Part shown: piece by piece, positions 25,481 to 38,088 of the stretch | How positions within the stretch are numbered: position 1 is the stretch's first letter | Layout of the letters: every line of letters begins with the position of its first letter | Source: Eremophila alpestris peregrina | Lineage: Eukaryota; Chordata; Aves; Passeriformes; Alaudidae | Length of the DNA: 64,000 bases | NCBI GenBank assembly: GCA_009792885.1 | Contig: WMCF01000030.1 | Coordinates: forward strand, 8,959,948 to 9,023,947 | Direction of reading: 5' to 3' | Notes under the pieces: generated by a model | Databases searched by the model: none | What the model was told of the DNA's origin: nothing | The model's input: only the letters and a program-made list of their open reading frames with translations | Position numbers and translations under genes: made by a program

Positions 25481-28285
25481 GATGGCGTATCTTTTTCACC
25501 ATATCTTTATAAATAGATATGTGTGTCTTTATATGCACATTTTAAAGTTACACCATCTGACTATTCAAGCCTTTGATTAAGGAACATGAGTTCCATGTCA
25601 GTAGATGCTCTAGAGAGTACACTTTTTTAATGGGCTCCTTATACACAGTCAATTAATTTTAAAAGTTTACAATTCAATGGTAAGTTTGTTTAATGATTTA
25701 TGCTCATATAACATGTCGAATTTTAGGGATATTCTTTATCTACTTGACTGGATGTTTCTTCTGAGAAAGCAGTGGGGTGCCAACTCTGCAAACTGGAAGA
25801 GTAACGACCCAGCAAGAAGGAAGGAAGGATTAGCAATGAGAGGAGAACATAGTAAAAAAATAACTGGGTAAAAAGGGAGAGAAATTAAAAACTCAGATGA
25901 TTAGAGTCCCTTGAGCAAGAATGTTATTGAAGTTAATGTTTCATTTTGTCAAGGGTTATCTAATAGCATTTCCCTGGGGTTTGATCTCCATGGGTTCAGT
26001 CTAAACCCACTCTCCACTTTAGTTTCAGAGCTGGATGAAAGCAAGGATTCAGCAGTGCAGCTGGGTTTACATTAGGAATGTATGTGTGAAGCTGAGGATG
26101 TCTAGCTTGGAACTTCAAAGCCTGTCAGCCAACACTGGTGCATCAGCCTGCAAACCTCAGTAAATATGTCAGTCTTCCTGAAGTTAGATAGAAGAGCAAA
26201 ATTGAAACAGCAAAGTAAAAGAACAGCATGGGGCTTTGCACAACACTAAATCTTCATTCCTCCTTTAGCAATAAGATACAAGAAGCAAAAAAGAGGTTCT
26301 CTGTAAATCTGGCAAGAAAAACACATTCTGAGTGCCTTTTCAGAGGCTTTGGCAGATAATGGCAAAGATAAGCCAACACTATAATTTTGGGCAGTGGGGT
26401 ACACCTCTTGTGCAGCCAGGAAAGATTCCAGTACTCCAACCCATTTCCTATGGCCTTCTGCACCAACCTTGGGATGAGTGGGCAGCACAGGGTCCAGAGA
26501 CATCCATACTATGGACACTCCCTGGTGTTTTTTAAATACCAGATATTGTCATCACAACTGTGTGACAGACAGACCAACGTGAGCAGGCACACAGACACAG
26601 ATATTGAGACCTTTAAAGCCCAGTTGTCAAGACTTTTGTAACCCCTTTAGCATTTAAAGACAAACATCTGCAGAAAAAATTCCTAGGCTTGGAGCCTCAG
26701 ACTGTTAAGTCTTTTGGAGGAGACACATGTATTTTCCCTGTAGTTCAGAGGTTTGCAGCACAGCTGGAATTCTAACTTTTGAATATTACTACAGTGAAAA
26801 CATAGACACAATGATTTACATAGTGGTATTCTTGCCCATTTTTCCAAAACAAAGAGAAATTAATAGAGTTAACTAGGGTATATTTGGGAAGGGGGAGGAG
26901 AAGTGGGGAATAAAGGGGGGTACTGACATATGGTATAAATAACTTATGGGAAACTGCCCTGCAAACTGCTGCAAACACAAACATCATCAATGCCTTACAG
27001 TTAATCAGACTCCATACAAGAAATCTTCTTATACCAACAAGAATTTGTAATACTGAGCTGGAATATAAGCACCATTGCAGATTTACTCCCTCATTAAAGA
27101 TTCCTCCCAGGAATTATCATCATATTCATATGACAAGAAAAAAAATAACATATGACTTTATCTGGACATAATCCAATAATGTATGCAAGTAAAAGCAGTA
27201 GAATATTAGGTGTGAGAAATGCCTGAGTTAATACTATGCACTTCTCTTACTGTGAGAAAACGTGGGATTTTTTTGGGTTTTTTTATTTCTACAAAATAAT
27301 GTAAGATAAACTTGTTACAATCCAGGACAGATTTCAGAGTATATATTAAATGGCAGAGGATTCAGAAAGCAATAACCTGGCTAGAACTGAAATAAGAAGG
27401 GGAGAAGCTTGAAAAGGCAGCTTTGCAAGGCTGGAGAACCCACTTTCCTGTCTGAGTACTCTGGTAGCTCTCATTCCAGGTACCCCTGTGCTGTGTTTCT
27501 GTAACACCCCAGCAGCAATCTCCATCCCTCTTTCAGAGGCCACTTCGCCCTCAGTGCCCCAGCTCAGCCCTGCATGATGAGGAAGAGGATGGCACACCTG
27601 ATGATCAAACATAAGGGAAACATCTGACCATTGCAAAAGGGAGCCTCAAACTGAATCACCAAGCACAAGTAACCCCAGGAAATTATTTTTGACCACATAC
27701 AAACTTCAAGGGCACCTCACATGAAGATTTATGCAGCCAAATTGCCTAGAATTTAATTTAATTTAGGTTTTAAGCTCTTATAACATTTTTATGTTATTCT
27801 TTTGCTCAGGCTTCTAACCATTCTGTTTTTCCCCTCCAATGATGTGTTTCCCTTCTGCATTTATTTTGTGGCTTTTAATTTGACAGACTAATTTCTCTTA
27901 TAGCAGCTTACTGGTCCAATTCAACATAATCAGAGTAGTCAGAAATTTTATTATACTCAGCCATGTGTTTCCTTCCACCTAAAGGAATTCCACTAAAGCA
28001 TGAGTTTTATTGTGAACGACATAAACTTTGTGCTAAGGTCAAACCTAACTTGAATTAATGGACAACAAACAAAATACTGACTGTCCAAAGTTTATTGTCT
28101 GTAATGAAGAGAAATATGTCATGAAAAAGGCCAGAGTACAACCCCTGCAGCACCAGGTAAACAACTTTCTTTCTAGTACCAGTGGGATGATGCAGTGATG
28201 CTGGCAGATACTTATGTGACCCAGCTATTTTCAAAAAACCTGAATCTCTCTTAAGTGCAGGAGTGATCTTGCACTTCTAAAATCC
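25481..28285. other. AT-rich non-coding stretch
   Basis: I see no supported gene. Frames at 26246-26535 (both strands) and 27346-27636 (minus) overlap moderately GC-richer DNA but have no start, splice or motif support. Confidence 0.45.
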
Positions 28286-28299
28286 ACTGGGAGCAGGTT

Positions 28300-28590
28300 T
28301 GATAGTTTCTGCGTAGCTGTTTGTGGAATCAGCAGGCTGGACTCCCTTGCAAATGGACCTGCCTGCAGTGGATCAGCCGCACGGGAATAAAGGAAGCGTT
28401 TGCACTTCCAAATGCAAATCGTCGGGAAGAAACCTGGCAGGGCCAACGCTTGCAGCTCCCCGCATTAAATTTGGAAGAGGAGAGGCTCCCTCGTATGGCT
28501 AAACCGTGTAAAGCTGCCAGCACCACCGCGGGCATTGATGCTCCAGAGAGGGGAGGGGAGGGGGAAGGGGAAGGGATAAAAAAATCTTGC
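28300..28590. promoter_or_regulatory. CpG-enriched patch with octamer sites and G-quadruplex run
   Basis: CpG density rises here (CTGCGTAGC, GCCGCACGG, AAGCGTTTGC, AATCGTCGGG, AACGCTTGC, CCGTGTAAAG, CACCGCGGGC). A perfect POU octamer ATGCAAAT lies at 28412-28419 and a related TTGCAAAT at 28348-28355. At 28550-28575 a G-rich run of four or more tracts (GGGGAGGGGAGGGGGAAGGG) could form a G-quadruplex, followed at once by an A/T-rich GATAAAAAAAT. A frame of about 93 codons crosses the patch but looks incidental. A compact promoter or enhancer is the simplest reading. The transcribed strand is unknown. Confidence 0.45.
28550..28575 (+). other. Potential G-quadruplex motif
   Basis: Five G tracts of three to five bases are separated by one or two A, which satisfies the usual G3+N1-7 pattern with very short loops. 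It sits at the right edge of the CpG-enriched patch. Confidence 0.75.
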
Positions 28591-28637
28591 AATTACATAT
28601 GAGAGACACATGGTAACTGAAATCCAGAAATCCATGA

Positions 28638-28655
28638 TGTAATAATAATAATAAT
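28638..28655 (+). repeat. (TAA)n microsatellite
   Basis: About five TAA units (TAATAATAATAATAATGG). Confidence 0.85.
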
Positions 28656-30839
28656 GGCATTAATCGGTGTTTTCTAGCTAAACACCTCACACTTCTGTAC
28701 AGAAATTATTTTTTAAAAAGCCTTTTTTTATGCTTTTGTAATTTTTAATAGCTGAAATAGCATGGCAGAGAAGGACCACCTTTCTGGAATAAATATGAGC
28801 TAGAGGACAATAATGAAGATACATTGCACAAAACAACTGATGTGTTTAACATCTTTTCAAACCCATTAGGCATGTATGAAGTGCAACACCAGAAACAAAT
28901 AACTTATGTGACTGGATCCCTACTTATGATCTATTCTTAGCTTTTGTATTTCTTTTTCTTACACTGGACAGCCAAGGTTCTGATACTACGAACTCGGAAT
29001 TACTGGACTGAAGGGTTCACAAGCACAGGTTTAGTTATCTAAAAGAACAAGCAACTGTATCCTGAGTCCAACCAATAATGCCACTTGCCTAAAGAACATA
29101 AACATGCCAAGAAGAGTGGAAAAATCTTCAGTTATTCATTTTTTACTTGAAACAGATTGTGGTTTTTAATTTCCTTTATCACAATTACAGGAAGTAAACT
29201 CTTTCACAAACTCTCTCTGGGCAGCTCAGCTTACCTTCAAGCCTACCAGGCCTAAAATGAGTTCTCACAAATTCTTGGTTTCCATTGTTTTTATGGCAAT
29301 AGTATTTATCATGTAAAAGAAAAGGAAAAATCATGGACAGTGTGCTTGGAGAAATAATATTAATTCCTCTAAATTAATAATGTATTGTTTTACAGCTGAA
29401 AAAAAAAGGCACTGTGGTTAAAATATTTTCCTTTAACTTATTTCCCATTTTAAGAGGCTTTATTCTTGGTTTTTCATTTGTTCCATTTCAGTCTCAATAC
29501 ATGTGAGTGCAAAAGAGTATGTGACCAAGTACAATAAACAACCTCTTGACTGCTAAAATTTTATTGTGGTATCCTCAGCACCTGCACTAGCACACTTTTC
29601 ATTAATGGACTACAGTAAATGTTTATATAACTACCAAGAGAATTTATTAATGTGAAGAAAAATTCTAGCAGATAGATCATCCTTTGCAGCAATTAACCTC
29701 TACAATAAAGTGCAGTCTGACATATGCACAGTTCTCTGAGGCACCTTAGATTAATGAAAAAAGGGATATAAAATCAACCTTGATCCTGTGGTAAGAAATC
29801 CCTTTTATCCTACATACCAGCTTTTTGTAGACTTTAAACTATTAGAGTTTTCATGAAAAATAAAAAGGACAGCCTTAATTTTCAAATTAATAATCAATTC
29901 TTCTGCAAGAAAACTTCATATTCTCTTAGGTCTCTGCATGTGAGAGGAAATTGAAGAAGATCTGGGAAAAGCTACACAGAGATGCTTCCAAAACACAGTA
30001 ACTCCAAGAAGTAATCTGCTGGATAGAAACCTTCATATCTGGAATGTACCAAATTTCAAGGTCTTTCAGTCTGTCTTCCCCACCTTCTTTTATTCAAGGA
30101 TGTAGAGGACAAATGAATCTAATCCTCAGACTGTAAATTTCCTCTGAGTGAAATTCAGTTTGAACTGTTAAGTATCATGGACACTAGAACAGTAAGAAGT
30201 AACAACACTGTATTATATCCTGGGAATGTCCAGTTTCTCTATAATGCAGCTAATTGATTTGTTTTCCACATGATAAAGGAAAGGAAAGGATATTGAAACT
30301 GCTTGAAGCAATTTTTTTATAAAATATGCAAAATATGTTGGTTTTCACCTGTGTGTCATTTCAACCCACACAGTAACCCCTTGCTGGCACTAACTCAACA
30401 AGAAGATGTGGCATCTCTTATTCATACAAATAGTCCTATATTAAACACGGGTACTTGAAGGAATCTAGATTAATCACACATGAAACTTCACAATTCCATG
30501 GGTAGCCTTTACTAAATAATTCAGACATCTCTGGGTTTTTTTCTGATGATGATGAACTCCAGCAACATATTATTTTATTCCCCTGCACACATGGACTTAT
30601 TACATGTACATATGCATACATATATTTGTGCATCCATATCACAGAAATTACACTAGAAATCACTGTAGAAAAAACCATCCCTTTATACTTTTTTTAATTG
30701 CCAGGGAAGCTTGACAGCATTCTTTTACTTTTCTCTCTTCGAGAATTCACAGAGCTTTTAGAGCGAGAGAAGTCTTGAATATGCACCTTATTTAAATAAG
30801 AATGGGGATGAATATACTCACTGGCAGTAGCAGTGGCTC
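28656..30839. other. AT-rich non-coding stretch
   Basis: I see no gene, young repeat or CpG enrichment. Confidence 0.45.
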
Positions 30840-31075
30840 CCAAGACAAATGTTTTCTCCTCTCACGCCGTGCTCTGAGCCCTGCACTCAGGCTGGAGTCT
30901 GCTGAGCCCATTTCAGCCCGGCTGGCAGGGGTCCTGCTCCCCCAGGGAGGGGGTCAGTCCCTGGCCTGGGAGCAGAGGGCAGGGAGCTGCAGGGTGACCC
31001 CACACCCCACACATTGTGCTCAGGGGCTGAAGTCAGCTCTGCTTATGCTGGATCACGCCGTGCTCCAGCTCTGAC
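30840..31075. other. GC-rich patch framed by a 13-bp direct repeat
   Basis: About 230 bp are clearly GC-richer than the flanks. The 13-mer TCACGCCGTGCTC, holding two CpGs, occurs at 30862-30874 and again at 31053-31065. A frame of about 90 codons spans the patch but is unrecognised. The direct repeat could be an insertion-site duplication or a small segmental duplication. There is no poly(A) tail at either end to support retroposition, and chance cannot be excluded. Confidence 0.3.
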
Positions 31076-31374
31076 AGACAGAGGTCACCTTCCATCCTGG
31101 GCATCCATTCACACAGGCAAACCTCTTGTTCTCTGTGTTTCTATCATTTGAATAGCAACTGTGGCAACAAGAATGGTTCACCAGAGACATCTGGGGTTCT
31201 GACAAACTTGTTTTCAAAGAGCATTGGAAAAAGAGACATAATTGTGGGTGCCTTGCCATTAACAGAAAACTAAATCACACAACATGATGCTCCTTACAAA
31301 TAAAAGCAGTGTGTAGCAGTAGAAGGGATATTGTGGAGACAGAGACTAGGTATAAATACACATTTTGAAGTTTG

Positions 31375-31500
31375 CACTTCACCTCTATTGCTATTGTGTG
31401 TTTGCACTGTGACCTTGGGTAATCCTGATCTCACTGGTCTTTCCTTACCTGTCCTTTGAGTGGAGTTTTTGTTCCCTCAAAAGATAAGCATTGTTAAGAA
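31375..31500 (+). mobile_element. Possible ancient MIR/L3-type fragment
   Basis: CACTGTGACCTTGGGTAATC followed by TCACTGGTCTTTCCTTACCTGT follows the order of the MIR/L3 core (TGTGACCTTGGGCAAGTCAC, then CAGTTTCCTCATCTGT). Boundaries are approximate and divergence is high, consistent with a pre-avian insertion. Confidence 0.5.
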
Positions 31501-31576
31501 AAAGCCATTAAGCTTTATGGGATATCCAGCTATGCTGTGGAGGAGTATCATAAGCTTTTGAGTCTATAAATAAAAG

Positions 31577-31595
31577 ATATATATATATATATATA
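31577..31595 (+). repeat. (AT)n microsatellite
   Basis: About nine uninterrupted AT units. Confidence 0.95.
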
Positions 31596-32719
31596 AGAGA
31601 AGATTACACTACAAAGTCTGTATCTTCCAGATATCCCTTGATTTTTAGTTGTTCTTGTTCCATTTGAACTATTTAAAGAAAGTAATCATGAAGCTACCAG
31701 CTCTATTACTGGTATCTTAAGAAATAAATTGGTGGGTAGAGCTGTTTCCACTCTTTAGAATTATTTAGCAGTTTTATTTTCCCACCAGGGAAGTTAGCCA
31801 TAATTTTCAGAAATTATTTATACTCCAGTAGTCAGGAAAGTATCAAAAAAAAAAAAAAAAAGCTGTTCATTGCTGTTTTCCTGTTATTGTCAATCTTTTT
31901 ATAAAATGAATAGAAATAACCATAAATGAGAAAAGAGATTTATAGGATGTAGTATCTCGCACAGTATGAAGTATCCAATCATTTTGCCTACATGGAATTC
32001 AATTTCTAAATGATTCACTTATAATTAATGATATACTGAAATCACATTCAACAACTCATGCTGTCTTCAGAGAGAAAGGTGATGTGTTGAACAGCCAGGA
32101 GCTGCAGTGAAAGAGTGACACACTATTGCCCAGTTCTCAGCAGTATGCCAGGTGTGCTAATACAGTCATACACTTATATATCTCTATATTCACTGATCAC
32201 ATACCATTTATAGTATGACAAAGAAAAATCTGGGAGTGAACAGACACTCTGAGGACATCCCTGAGAGCCAGCAGATTAAACATCATCTAGAGAAAAAGCT
32301 TCTGGAAGCCTTATTGTTACATTCAGTGGGGACAGCAGCATACTCTGTGCCGAAGCAGGCATGCACTGCCTTCACCAGTGCTGATCCTGCACTCACAGAC
32401 ATCCTGAAGCAGCAATAGAGAGGGTGTTGAAGCAGGTCTAGTGTTCAATCAGTTGCTGATCTGCCCTGTGAAAACCTGCAGGGTTCATAGTTACCTGGTG
32501 TAGGAGTTACAATGCTATTTCTCATTCATATGACAATTAGCTCTAGGCCTTCTCAGCCTTCAAGCACCTTGTAAGACACTTAAAAATCCTACTTGTCTTA
32601 AACGCTATTAGGATCACTGAAGGGTTTGCCCTCTATGACAAACTATAAAAAAGCTGTGACTACCAAAGCCCACCCCAAGTATGCCTCCTGGATTTCTGGA
32701 ATTTGGACTTTGAGTTAAG
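31596..32719. other. AT-rich non-coding stretch
   Basis: I see no gene. A 17-base A run lies at 31845-31861. The sequence before it has no polyadenylation signal at the expected distance, so I do not call it a retrocopy tail. Confidence 0.45.
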
Positions 32720-33545
32720 TGTCCTGACAGGACCTTGAGATAACGTGGTGCTATTGTCCCATTATGTCAGGTCTAAGGGGAAGTAAACAAGGCTGGGGGA
32801 TGCCATAGCTCACAGACTCATTTGCTAAGTCTCCTTCCCTGCCTGTCAAGGGGGAGGAGGAGTTTTTGAGTGAGTGATGGTGAAACCTCTGGTCCACATA
32901 AGACAGATGAAATGAACACCCACCACCAGAGGCTACAACCTGGGCTAAGTAAGCAGACCCTGAGGAGACGGGATGGTGCTTTTTATCATGCCAATTTTCT
33001 TCCCTGACACAAACAGGCCCAGTTGTAAAGCTTCCCCACCCTAGAATGTCACACTCACAGGGCACATTCATGTGAGAGGCAGCTGCCATATCTTAGAAAG
33101 CATCATAAACTATCAAAGAACCTCAAAGTGCCCCCAGACTCATTCCTGAGGCCTTCCACCAGAGAACTGAGTGTGATCCACAAATGTTGCAACAGATCCA
33201 GTGTTGCAAAAGGCAGTGTAAATCTTCCCTGGGCCCTGCAGGGCTGGTGCTTGGGTGTACCCACATATACCTGAACACACGTTAACCCACTGGACTCTAC
33301 GGTTTGGGGGACCCCCATGACCAAGAAGACCATAAGAAGAGGACCAATGGGATGCCACTGGATCCACAGGGATGGTGACTATCTACTCTGTCTCTCTGTC
33401 ACTTTCTTTGCCCTTTCTCTTTTTTTCTTATTTTTCTTTTGTTCTACTTCACATTTATTGTTAAATAAAATCCATATTAATGACCTCAGCATAGGATCTA
33501 GTTTGCATTTTAATTTGGGCAGAGGCATCTTTCATGAATCATAGT
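32720..33545 (+). mobile_element. Probable LTR-type repeat (solo LTR)
   Basis: About 825 bp differ from their flanks in having higher GC and a non-homopolymeric texture. The left end can be read as TGTCCTGACAGG, a TG start. Near the right end AATAAA lies at 33464-33469 after a long pyrimidine-rich run, as in LTR R/U5 regions. Only weak TATA-like words, such as ACATATAC near 33265, are visible. I could not find a matching target-site duplication, and there is no coding interior, primer site or polypurine tract, so it would be a solo LTR. Short frames here are not viral proteins. It could also be another repeat class; the exact right boundary is uncertain. Confidence 0.45.
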
Positions 33546-34464
33546 AATCAGATCATAAAAAATCCCCAACATGTACACTACTTCAGTGAAAAAAATAGCC
33601 TACTCTTTCCCTTTCTTCTCATTTCCTACTGTCCCTTAAGAGCCCACACCTCCATGGACATGGCATATGTTAGGTCAGAATTTTCAATGAGTCGACCTTT
33701 TTAAGTTGAACACTGCAGTATGAATTTGGGTTAAATAAAACAAGACTGTAAATTCCTAGATCTTCAGTTTTAGCCTGTGAAAGAGTCATCTACTATGCTT
33801 GTACAGTGTCTACAATAATGTGCTTTTCAAGTACAATATAATATACAAATAATATCATATAATACAGTCTAATATTATTAATAATAAAATGAAGCACTAA
33901 AGTTAAAGCCAAAATTGACATTTAGGTGGGTAATATAACAAAAGATATATGGGTTTACATCCTCCCCTTTCACAAGAAAGCCATATGTGAACAAATGCAT
34001 CCTACTGTTCCTATTAGATTTGTGTCACTGACGTGACTACAAAGGAAAAACAGGCAGGAAATGCAATTCATTGTCTCAGCAGATAAATCTAATGATGCTA
34101 TATGAAGCATGGATGATCTGTGGTGGTGAGAGGGATATTAGTGTGCAATGTCTGCTTTTCCCAAAGCATTGGCAGTTGCTCAAGTGGAAAAAAAAATTAC
34201 GTTTTTCAACTGGGACAGATAATCTATGTGCAAATAGTGGCTCTGGTACACAGAAATAATCAGGAATTTGGGATATTAAATGCTCTTCATCAGGAAATTA
34301 TTGTTTCAAAAAATTATTCAAAAAGACAAACATTTTGTGAAGATCTCTAGCTTGCAGTTTGGAATCTGAATGTCCACATCTGAAGTGACTTATAAGGACA
34401 AGCTATTTTGAGGGTTTTTACCCCTTCTGAGGAACAGCTTAAAAATACTCTTCCGTTTTTTGTC
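33546..34464. other. AT-rich non-coding stretch
   Basis: I see no gene. A short cluster of AATAT/ATAAT words at about 33835-33890 is low-complexity A/T DNA. Confidence 0.45.
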
Positions 34465-34790
34465 TTTTTTTTTTTTTTTTTTTTGAATCCTAGAAGATTT
34501 TAATGGGATGAGAAAATTGTTTCCTGCCCAGCTCTCATGGTGAGTGCCTGGCAAATGACAGCAACACACAGATTGCAAACAGCTGGATTCAATCACTGCA
34601 CTTAGTAGGTCCATGAAATGTGATTGTGGATGCACTAGATACTCTAAGAACCAGTAAAGAGAGATCTTGCAAACTCCAGGGCAGGCATCCAGCATTAACA
34701 GAGAACTGAAGCTATCAGGGAACATGGCACACCACACACCCAACTGATGAATCAATTAATCACACTGTAATTAATGTGTAATAGATGTGT
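34465..34790 (-). pseudogene. Possible retrocopy 3' end with poly(A)
   Basis: On the minus strand an uninterrupted frame of about 90 codons runs leftward. It is followed by ATTAAA, then about 14 bases, then a run of 20 A (34484-34465). ATTAAA is the commonest variant polyadenylation signal and the spacing is right, so the arrangement looks like the 3' end of a retroposed mRNA. The translation is cysteine-rich and unrecognised, and the frame simply runs through the A tract. No target-site duplication was found, and bird CR1 rarely mobilises polyadenylated mRNAs, so a plain A-run expansion is an alternative. Confidence 0.2.
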
Positions 34791-35504
34791 AATGTGTAAT
34801 GACCTGTGCTTTGCTCTCTTTAGAGGTAAATATTTGGATACAAGAAGAGACAGCAAATTCTTGAACTGTCTTACTGAGATATTGGTACTTGAAACCAAAG
34901 TCACTGTCACACCTTTCTAAAAACACAAATATGTTTCTACAGTAAAGCTACTTTTAGGAGGAACATTGCCTAACATGTCTCACTCAACACCATTTGGTGG
35001 AAAAATCACTCCATGTAAAAAAGACATCTTCCAGAGAAAGATGTACAGATTCAAACTCAAAAGAAATGCATTCTTACACTTTAGTCCTCTTGTCTTCTAA
35101 AATTCATTATTTTTAGTTAATGTATATCTATCCCATTACATTACTGATTTAATGGTTAGAATAAGTGTTTTCAAATCATTGTATAACAGAATGATACTTT
35201 CAAAGTGATGTTTTATTATTTTTTCACTGATGGTGTTATCAGATGAAAGATCAAGAAGTGGATGAAACATAAAAAATTAAACATATTACACATTTTTGCA
35301 TTTGTCAGCTTTACTAAGTCCCACACACATAAATTGAAATTTTATAGACATGGGAAAAGTTGTGTTAGCTGAAGGGGTTTTGTAAGCTTACTTAAATAAC
35401 ATGTTTTATATCATCAGTCAGGTTCCAACAAAAATATGTTATTTAAATTTAAAAAAAAGAACTTAAGGAACTCCTTTTTCATGTAGGTTGGTAGCTTTTG
35501 GCTA

Positions 35505-35570
35505 AGCAAGGGGTTAGTCTAGATTGGCTTCTAGATTGCCTTCCAACCTGAACTGTCCTATGATCTTATC
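35505..35570 (+). mobile_element. CR1 LINE 3'-end remnant
   Basis: The plus strand reads GGGGTTAGTCTAGATTGGCT, then TCTAGATTGCCTTCCAACCT, then GAACTGTCCTATGATCTTAT. This is the sense 3' end of CR1 (GGTTGGACTAGATGATCT, CCTTCCAACCC, ATTCTATGATTCT). It is one of the few copies in this orientation and is strongly 5'-truncated. Confidence 0.9.
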
Positions 35571-38088
35571 AATTGGCTTTTTTAATTTTAAAGCCTCTGA
35601 AAAGAATGAACTAGCAATTTGACTCTTAGAACTATTTGAAATAAAAAAAAAAAAAAACCAAAAGGAAGATAAAAAGGCAGAGTTCAACAGCACCAACATG
35701 TAACACAACCATGCCACAGTATTCAGTGCTGCACCTCTCAGATAACTCAGCCAAGCAGCAGGAGCTTGTGTGCCTGTGATGAGATCCACAGGGATCATTG
35801 CAATGGCCTCTCACAGTCACCCCTCCTGCCACAGCTAAAGACCACCCACTGATCCCAAGTTTTTAAGCAAATATTATAATTGGAGCAGGGGTGGAAACCC
35901 TTTGGTAGACTTGGGAATGTGTTATCAGGATATTCCACTGCAGGTTTGGACGAGCCAATTTGACTTTTAGAACAGAATTCCTAATGCAGGCAGGATTTTA
36001 TAAGAACAAACACATTTGTTTCCACTTGAAGGTAGAAAATTAATGTCTAAGAATAGCAGTTAATAAACAAATTGAACAATATTCCAGTGAATGAAAAAGG
36101 CCTTATAATTATGAAAAAATAACTTCCTGTTTGAATAAACCAAGTCTATATAATGGCATATAATAAAGACTGAAGCTAAAATGCAGTAGCTTCTTGTCTG
36201 CAAGCAATATAGGGAAAGATTTCTGAAGAAACTTTATAAAAAACAGCAGTGAAAAAGCAGGAAAGTAATGTTTCAGTCAGAGGGGTTCCTACAGCTTCTT
36301 TGGGCAAGCTTGTTGTCTCATAGTTTCTCTCTTACACTCAGGTGAAGTGTACAGTATGAAGAAAAACAAAGTAAAAATTCTTAACAGAATCCTATCCGCC
36401 CTTTTTTGATCTGTGTGTGTGTAAAATAGAATATCATGATGATGTTATAGATCCAGAAGAATTTGTATTCAACAAAAGCTAAATAAAGCATAAACAGGAC
36501 ACAGAGAATCTACTGAACTGCTGTCTTGCACAATCATTAATCCCCACCATGAGTCCCATACTTTATACCTCACCCAAAACATATTTTGCTCTTCTGCTGC
36601 CTCGTACCCCCTTTTGCTAGATAAAGGGGAATAAGGGAAAACAATGAAAAAAGTGAGAGGGCATGCTGGAGATTTGGGGATGCAGAATGATCTCTCTGAC
36701 AAATTTGCTTATAATGGGTGAAAATGCAGTTCAAATGAATTATGGAGTTCACTTCCTCACAAGCATATTTAGTGTATTTTCCACATCTCACATGAATCTA
36801 CCCTGTATTATTTAAGGTAAATGCTTTTTATTACCTTTGTCTGTGCATGGTAATAAATTACATCTAATGTTTTGCATTTAACTCCTTACTTTAGACAGCA
36901 TTTTTGTTTGGCTTTAGAGAACACATGCACATTGCAGGAAGTAATTCAGCAGTTCAGAGAATTTTTCAATTGTTTAATTCAGAGAAATGTTTACTCTCAT
37001 TCCAGAGAATGGGACTAACTAAAGCTAGAAGTATATGCATGATAGACTGCTCTTGATATGAGTTTTGCCACTTTCTTAATGATTGGATTTTTTACTCATA
37101 AAATAATTACTTTTTTACCTGTCTAAAGTAGCAAGCATACCATAGAAGGCAATCTGATTATATACTCAATACTAATGACTTAAAAATATGTTAGACTCAT
37201 CTCTAAAAGCTCCAGTCAGGACAGAATCTCCATTTTGCTGAATCTTAAGATATATGAGAGCAGCATCCCTGTCCCATGCTATAACATCATGCATATGTAT
37301 AACAGTTAAAAGTGTAATAAACAAGAAAGGAAACTTATGGGAAATATAGTTTTTCTAATCGGATTCAGATATCTTTATTAGTACAGAGTGTCAATGACCT
37401 CTCTCTATTGCTAACACACTAATTATCTTTCATGTACATCCTGTGAGCTGGGAGAACAGTGATTCTGTACTAGGTTTTATAACACATAACTTCAAATAAG
37501 ATATTGCATGGCTGAACTACAAATTTTGAACATCTGCATCTCCACTCCATTCACAAATTCAGCCAGGTCTTCAAACAAATTCATATATATGAAAGGTTGT
37601 ATTCCTTTAAAGTTCACATTTCAAGGCAAGTTTTTGACACATGAATGTAAAAAATCCAATAGAAATCCAACAGAAATGAAAAATATGTTTTAAAATAGCA
37701 GCTCAAAAAATACCATGTCTTTGATTATGAAATTCCAAGTTGATACATAGCAGTCTTGACTTGTGATCCTACCACTAATATTCCACAGAGCAGTGCATAC
37801 AGTGTGAGCAAACTATGTGCCAAAATAACCTTTGAGAGGCACTGAAAAGAGAGAACACTGCAGAATAGCAAAGCACCATTATTATTTTCTCCGGTTTTTC
37901 AGCAAATTACAGGTATTTCTGGAGCATGGCACTCCAAAGAAAGGTATGCAAGACTTGAAAACAATGTTGAAATGCAGAACTAGGGGGTATTTAGAGCCAG
38001 TGTCTGTAGGATCTCCTGTGTTAGTCAAATACCTCCACACCTTTTAAAAATGCATATACTTATGACTTAAAACAGCTGTTGTGGGATT
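35571..38088. other. AT-rich non-coding stretch
   Basis: I see no gene. It holds a 15-base A run at 35643-35657. Frames at 36469-36791 on the minus strand are short and unrecognised. Confidence 0.45.
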
